Positions 44,058 through 47,859 of a DNA stretch of 47,859 bases are shown in pieces. Source of the DNA: Armatimonadota bacterium (lineage in GTDB: Bacteria > Armatimonadota > Fervidibacteria > Fervidibacterales > Thermosaccharophagaceae); contig JANXAS010000023.1 of assembly GCA_025062195.1 (NCBI GenBank), positions 1 through 47,859 of the forward strand, written 5' to 3'. The notes beneath the pieces are model-generated. The model was not told the origin of the DNA. It searched no databases and saw nothing but the letters and a program-made list of their open reading frames with translations. Made by a program: the position numbers and the translations under genes. Position 1 is the stretch's first letter; each line of letters starts with the position of its first letter.

Positions 44058-45125
44058 TCACTTTCCCACAGCTGTGCCCCATAGAACCTGCATTGAGCCA
44101 GCAATTTTAACTTCAACAGACATAGTGACATTCTCGCCCTTCTCACCCTTTTGCTCCTTCTCAATTAAGCCCTCTTCCTGCAGCAACTCCTTTGGCACAT
44201 CTGCGCTCTGCTTGAAATTGGCATCAAATTTGAGCTCAACTTGAATTATCGTTCCATCGGTGATGTCAAACTGCCCCTCTCCCTCAATTGTGAACATACC
44301 GCTATCAATTCTTGCCTTCACGGGTTTCCTAACCTGAGGGAGCTGTGTGAGCGTCTCAACATCCTGCACTTCCGCTTTTGAACTTACGCTTATGTTTGCT
44401 ATCTGGTGGTTGGTGGCTTCGTCAGCATGCGTGGATTCAAGTTTGAACACAAAGTTGACAGGCAACAGGCGTTCAATTATGACAATCGGCATATCCACAC
44501 GGCGCTCCCAAGTCTCACCAACTGCAACTGGCTCATCCGGAAGCAGCGGCGGCATGTTTGCGAAAAACTGCTGCGGGTCAAAATTCGGTATGATGAATTG
44601 AAGCCTCTCAAATCCAACTGAGGATGTAACTTTTCCATTGGGCTGCATCGTAAACATAAGCGGTCCAAAAAGCAACCTGTGAATGCGCTTTCGCTGCTCC
44701 TCTGGCAGGGCATTGGTGTCAACCTTGAAGTCACCTATGCCAAAAACTATTCTCCCTTCGTCAACCATCATCGTGGCTTTCTGCCCAAACATTATCCCGT
44801 CAAGCTTAATCTCCCTAACTTTAAGCTCAATCAATCCCTCACCATCTGCGCCCACTAACTTAACTGTTTCGGTGAACCTACTGTCTCCATTCACTACGAT
44901 GTCGCTCTCAATCGTTCTTCTTCCGGCGCCATTCATCACGAGTTGCATCTGACCGACTATGCTGGTTTTCACATGAATGATTCGCTCCTTGCCCTGCTTG
45001 AAGTTAATGCGCAAGCTGACCTTCTGATTCGCCTCCCCAGCTAAGACGCACACCAACTGAAGTAGCGCCAAAATTGCGCCAGCCATCGTTGCAGTAAGCA
45101 GCCGATTATAGTTTGCATTTGGCAT
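44058..45125 (-). CDS. Exported protein of unknown function (355 aa)
   Basis: An N-terminal signal peptide (LLTATMAGAILALLQLVCVL, cleaved near AGE) is followed by an all-beta, charged protein without membrane segments: SLRINFKQGKERIIHVKTSI, MVDEGRIVFGIGDFKVDTNA, LLPDEPVAVGETWERRVDMP. The pattern (conserved GETWER, repeated beta strands, a final mixed region VTMSVEVKIAG) resembles secreted DUF6263-like proteins, but I hold this only as a weak recollection. The start is taken as ATG 45125 with GGGGGTG at 9 nt; a GTG at 45137 lies inside that ribosome site. It is convergent with the envelope operon (173 nt gap without a clear terminator) and follows the GHMP kinase gene after 91 nt. Confidence 0.65.
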   Translation of the reverse strand: MPNANYNRLLTATMAGAILALLQLVCVLAGEANQKVSLRINFKQGKERIIHVKTSIVGQMQLVMNGAGRRTIESDIVVNGDSRFTETVKLVGADGEGLIELKVREIKLDGIMFGQKATMMVDEGRIVFGIGDFKVDTNALPEEQRKRIHRLLFGPLMFTMQPNGKVTSSVGFERLQFIIPNFDPQQFFANMPPLLPDEPVAVGETWERRVDMPIVIIERLLPVNFVFKLESTHADEATNHQIANISVSSKAEVQDVETLTQLPQVRKPVKARIDSGMFTIEGEGQFDITDGTIIQVELKFDANFKQSADVPKELLQEEGLIEKEQKGEKGENVTMSVEVKIAGSMQVLWGTAVGK

Positions 45126-45216
45126 CTGCAAATCCACCCCCGTTGAAATCTGTGTTTGCTTTAATGACCAAAATTATATTGCCTCATTTTGAGAGCTGCG
45201 GCAGTCTTTGAGAGCC

Positions 45217-46305
45217 TTACAAAATCCTTCTTGCGCCGGGATCAACTTTGACGATGTATGCTCGTCCCCCAACGCTTTCAATTGCTTCGGCAACTTCCTT
45301 CTCCCTCCCGGGAGCATACGCAAACATACACCCACCACCGCCGGAGCCGTTAATCTTACCGCCAAGAGCTCCAGCCGAAATTGCGGCGTCAATCATAGCG
45401 TCAATCTTTCTCGTTGAGACGCCCAAGCCATCTCGCAGATGCGCCTGATGCTCAAGCAGCAGCCTGCCGAGCTCCCACTCGTCAAATTCCCCTTCCCTCA
45501 ACATTTCAAGCGCTCGGAGGCATATGTCACGGTTGTAAACATTTGCAACCACCTTTCGCCTGAAGCGCTCTTCAAGTTTGCGTGCATATTGCAGAATGAC
45601 CTCCGTTGGTGTTGTCCTGAGGTCAAACCCATCAATCCATTGTGAGAGCTGTCTGATGCCGTAAAGCACATCCTCCTTTGAGGAACGGAGGATATCAAGC
45701 GTTTGCTTCCTCTCAAGCGAATCGCCAAGCACCAAGCCCGTGAGCTTGACCGGGAGACGCTCAACACTGATCGGCTCTTTGCAATCAATGTGCAGTGTTC
45801 CGCCGAGGCTGCTCGTGTAGTGATCCATCATTCCTCCCGGCTCCTTGAACTCAATCACCTCAGCCCTGTGGGCAAGTTTTGCCACCTTGACTGTATCATC
45901 GGCATCATGTGAGCCAGAGGCGATCAAAAGGAACTTAGTCCAAGCGATGACGAGCGCTGAAGAACTTGATGTGCCAGCGTTTATTGGGATGTTGCCGCGA
46001 ACCTCAACATCGTAACCGCATGGCAACTCGTAGCCCTCTTTCAGAACGACATTCAGGCACGAACGAATATAGTCCCGCTGTCTCCTGTATACGATCGGAT
46101 GCGTGATGTCTATCACATCCACCTCGCCTATGTCGGGCATGTTTATGACGAACAAATTATCGCTCCTTCTCCTCCCGTAAATGCGAATGTGAAGATCAAT
46201 GGCGCAGGAAATTACTCGCAATCCGAGGAAGTCCTGATGCTCACCAAAGAGGCATATTCGCCCCGGAGCTACAACTTCAATTTCGCTTTCAGCAAACATT
46301 TCCAT
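45217..46305 (-). CDS. GHMP kinase, galactokinase-like
   Basis: A sugar or small-molecule kinase of about 362 aa with all three GHMP motifs. These are APGRICLFGEHQDFLGLRVI (motif 1, galactokinase-like G-E-H-x-D), NIPINAGTSSSSALVIAWTK (motif 2, the glycine/serine phosphate loop) and LGGKINGSGGGGCMFAYAPG (motif 3). The catalytic Asp is probably in PGGMMDHYTSSLGG. GEHQDF instead of GEHTDY and the absence of the N-terminal galactokinase signature suggest a substrate other than galactose, such as another hexose, a heptose phosphate or a glucuronate-type sugar. The ATG at 46305 has GAGG at 9 nt; 46299 is also possible and the frame runs to 46332. No Leloir-pathway gene lies near. Confidence 0.85.
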   Translation of the reverse strand: MEMFAESEIEVVAPGRICLFGEHQDFLGLRVISCAIDLHIRIYGRRRSDNLFVINMPDIGEVDVIDITHPIVYRRQRDYIRSCLNVVLKEGYELPCGYDVEVRGNIPINAGTSSSSALVIAWTKFLLIASGSHDADDTVKVAKLAHRAEVIEFKEPGGMMDHYTSSLGGTLHIDCKEPISVERLPVKLTGLVLGDSLERKQTLDILRSSKEDVLYGIRQLSQWIDGFDLRTTPTEVILQYARKLEERFRRKVVANVYNRDICLRALEMLREGEFDEWELGRLLLEHQAHLRDGLGVSTRKIDAMIDAAISAGALGGKINGSGGGGCMFAYAPGREKEVAEAIESVGGRAYIVKVDPGARRIL

Positions 46306-46451
46306 CGCCCCCATCCTCGGTAGTGTGAACACTGTAATGGTGCATTGGGAGAGCGAAACGATTGAACAACTGATGAGCTACCTTCCTCTTTAGAGTTTGC
46401 CAGGAGCCTCACCCTCCCAACTTTCGCCATCATTTACAAGTTAAGCACTAT

Positions 46452-46507
46452 TGCCGAATGAATTTGGCGCTAATCAGCTCGCCGTTAACTGTTGGCTAAG
46501 GTCATGT
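46452..46507 (+). repeat. Decayed solo X module
   Basis: GCCGAATGAATTTGGCGC, then the GCCGTTAACTGTTGGCTAAG segment and GTCATGTC, recognisable as X (GCCGAATGAATTCGGCGC ... ACTGGCTAAAGCCAGTGGCA) with several substitutions and a lost second arm. Confidence 0.5.
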
Positions 46508-46540
46508 CATTTTCACTTTGCAGCGTTGGGGCTTGTCCAA

Positions 46541-46643
46541 AACGACAGTTTAAATTTCGCCGCCAAAAAGTGGCAACGCCACACCGTGAGAGTTTTTTTC
46601 GTTTCGTGATTCAAAAGCGGTCGTATCGCTTTAGCTTCTTGAG
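46541..46643 (+). repeat. Family-3 dispersed repeat, copy 2
   Basis: Partner of 21694-21791: GTTTAAATTTCGCCGCCAAA, GTGGCAACGCCACACCGTGA, GAGTTTTTTTCGTTTCGTGA, TTCAAAAGCGGTCGTATCGC. Roughly 75-80 percent identical by eye, in the same orientation. Confidence 0.7.
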
Positions 46644-46964
46644 ATGGTGTCAAGGGCACAGATGTGCACTGACAACTTTTTAAGCTAATAGCGGCACTGA
46701 AGACCAAAGCGCCAGTGGCTTAGCAGCCAATATACATCCAACTGAGTAACCTCTTTCCGTGCCGAACAAATTTTTGGCGGCACTCCACACCGTTTCGTGC
46801 CCTACCGACCACGAATCTTCCAGCATCACATACAACCCGCTCACTGCCGCATTGCCTTTGCAGCTCTATCCAATTTGGCATTATGTGTCATTTTGTAATG
46901 CAGCACGATGGCTGCGATGCGAGCGATAAACCTCTTCGCTATCCCTTTTAGCGGGGTGAGAAAA

Positions 46965-47462
46965 ATGGAGTGCGAGCACAGGCACGAGATAACTTGGGTC
47001 AAGCAGATGGAGAGCACCATAAAAGCATTCGGACACCGAAATTGGGTAGTCATCGCTGACTCTGCCTTCCCGATGCTTTCTTCAACCGGCATAACTACTC
47101 TGGTAACAGATTCAGACCACATTGATGTTTTGAGGGGCGTTCTTGAGTGCATCAACTCTCATTCTCACATACGCCCTGTCATTCACCTTGATGCCGAACT
47201 TCAACATGTTGAGGAGCAGGATGCACCCGGGATAATAACGCTGCGCCAGCAACTCAATCAATTGCTAAACGGATTGGATGTCCGCCGTGAGCCGCACATG
47301 GAATTGATAAGGAGGATGAACGACACTTCAAACATGTTTCAAATCCTTGTTCTCAAGACGAACATAACCCTCCCTTACACGACCATCTTCATAGAACTTG
47401 ATTGTGGCTACTGGGATGAAACAAGGGAAAGCCAACTTCGCCAACGCATGGGGCAGCTATGA
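46965..47462 (+). CDS. RbsD/FucU-domain protein
   Basis: A 165-aa protein starting at the ATG at 46965 (GGGGTGAG 5 nt upstream); the frame is open to 46908 but the ribosome site decides. It resembles the RbsD/FucU sugar-mutarotase fold: AFGHRNWVVIADSAFPMLSS corresponds to the G-H-x-x-x-I-V-I-A-D-A family motif, with His and Asp kept. IRPVIHLDAELQHVEEQDAP and TNITLPYTTIFIELDCGYWD match a subgroup known from planctomycete-like genomes. RbsD and FucU interconvert pyranose/furanose or anomers of ribose and fucose. The substrate here is unknown and no sugar transport genes adjoin it. It is convergent with the ClpP-type gene (54 nt gap). Confidence 0.75.
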   Translation: MECEHRHEITWVKQMESTIKAFGHRNWVVIADSAFPMLSSTGITTLVTDSDHIDVLRGVLECINSHSHIRPVIHLDAELQHVEEQDAPGIITLRQQLNQLLNGLDVRREPHMELIRRMNDTSNMFQILVLKTNITLPYTTIFIELDCGYWDETRESQLRQRMGQL

Positions 47463-47516
47463 TGAGCCAGACGATGCGGCGCAGCGATTTTGGCGGGTCA
47501 CTTGGCAAAGCCGTCT

Positions 47517-47859
47517 TTATGATATGCCTCCTTCAAGCTCGTGGACCGAAGCTATGATCCTCCCTACAAGCCCATATTCCAAAGCCTCCTGAGCAGTGAG
47601 CCAAAAATCCCTATCGGTATCAATCGTCACCTGCTCAAGTGACTTACCCGTTTCGGCTGCAACGATGCTGTTATAGCGCTCCCTCAAGCGGCGCAACTCA
47701 CTTGCGCTAATGGCAATATCCGCCGCCACGCCTATAACGGTTGTCATTGGTTGATGCAGCAGGAAGCGACAATGTGGGAGAGAAAAACGCCTCTCCTTCG
47801 GGGCGGCAAGGAACGGCAATATAGCAGCGCTCGCACACAAGCCTGTGCAAACAGTCCTA
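47517..47859 (-). CDS. clpP: ClpP-type serine protease, C-terminal part (cut by window edge)
   Basis: The proteolytic chamber subunit of Clp proteases, or a paralogue. The frame enters from the window edge at TVCTGLCASAAILPFLAAPK. The Ser in C-A-S-A-A fits the nucleophile position (family G-x-A-A-S-M). The catalytic His is in RFSLPHCRFLLHQP and the Asp in DTDRDFWLTAQEALEYGL. The C-terminal helix handle is ISASELRRLRERYNSIVAAE. Compared with standard ClpP, the segment after His reads MTTVIGVAADIAIS instead of the usual glycine-rich Q-G-x-A-x-D-I, and Ala replaces Met after the active Ser. This suggests a divergent second ClpP rather than the housekeeping copy. About the first 90 residues lie outside the window. 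Confidence 0.85.
   Translation of the reverse strand, partial: RTVCTGLCASAAILPFLAAPKERRFSLPHCRFLLHQPMTTVIGVAADIAISASELRRLRERYNSIVAAETGKSLEQVTIDTDRDFWLTAQEALEYGLVGRIIASVHELEGGIS

Larger units (their letters stand above)
46306..46964. other. 659-bp divergent gap with two repeats
   Basis: Between the GHMP kinase (minus) and the RbsD-like gene (plus). It holds a decayed X module (46452-46507) and a family-3 repeat (46541-46643). From 46644 to 46964 I see no feature other than the GGGGTGAG ribosome site of the plus-strand gene. No confident promoter was found for either gene. Confidence 0.45.

Noticed and set aside
43865-44164. 99-codon minus-strand frame across the convergent gap
   Set aside because: Mostly antisense to the ends of both flanking genes; no start signal and no recognisable family, although the central part looked briefly protein-like.

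Overview
The window looks like a chromosomal piece of a diderm (outer-membrane-bearing, LPS-making), non-proteobacterial bacterium. It has BamA, three Skp/OmpH-type chaperones, LpxD and TamB. It also has an intact rpsO-pnp pair, and a gene for the archaeal type of PEP carboxylase that is uncommon in bacteria. GC content is moderate. Many starts are GTG or TTG behind strong GGAGG/GAGGTG ribosome sites, and the genes are packed into operons separated by repeat-filled gaps. The overall style recalls Armatimonadota/Fervidibacterota-like lineages. That placement is an impression from gene content, not a measured phylogeny.

Layout. 1-274 holds the N-terminus of an exported PQQ-type beta-propeller protein (minus). 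406-9033 is one long minus-strand gene train: trpD, trpC, trpB, a class III nucleotide cyclase, mrdA (PBP2), an odd 68-codon open frame in phase with the mrdA stop, two tandem DGC-type zinc-binding proteins and a small charged protein. A miniature inverted-repeat element has inserted into this train at 1750-1960. 9472-13719 (plus) holds an exported SNase-fold protein that appears to have lost its catalytic residues, then rpsO and pnp with a good promoter and structured leader. 14468-18835 (minus) holds two large, AT-richer polytopic membrane proteins (GT-C-like and YfhO-like), bracketed by inverted copies of a roughly 200 bp repeat. 19945-24918 (minus) holds an archaeal-type PEP carboxylase, a Gfo/Idh/MocA oxidoreductase and a dicarboxylate/amino acid symporter, each separated by repeat-bearing gaps. 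25053-35383 (plus) runs TPR lipoprotein-like protein, phosphopentomutase, SDR, lipoyl synthase and a very large TamB. 35629-43884 (plus) is an envelope operon: ECF sigma factor, BamA, three OmpH/Skp-like proteins, LpxD and an unknown exported protein. 44058-46305 (minus) holds an unknown exported protein and a galactokinase-like GHMP kinase. The window ends with an RbsD/FucU-like protein (plus) and the C-terminal part of a ClpP-type protease (minus).

How the parts work together. The trp genes make three of the steps from chorismate to tryptophan (no trpE/G, trpF or trpA here) and are translationally coupled to a signalling cyclase and an elongation PBP. The 29-44 kb half is devoted to building the outer membrane: TamB/BamA for proteins and lipid traffic, Skp-like chaperones for periplasmic transit, LpxD for lipid A. 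An ECF sigma factor placed directly in front suggests an envelope-stress circuit built into one operon.

The most unusual non-coding content is a mosaic of dispersed palindromic modules. Five hairpin types are seen, alone, in permuted order, in tandem, and inside a MITE of about 211-215 bp with terminal inverted repeats and 8-bp target duplications. No tRNA, rRNA, CRISPR array or autonomous transposase gene was seen.
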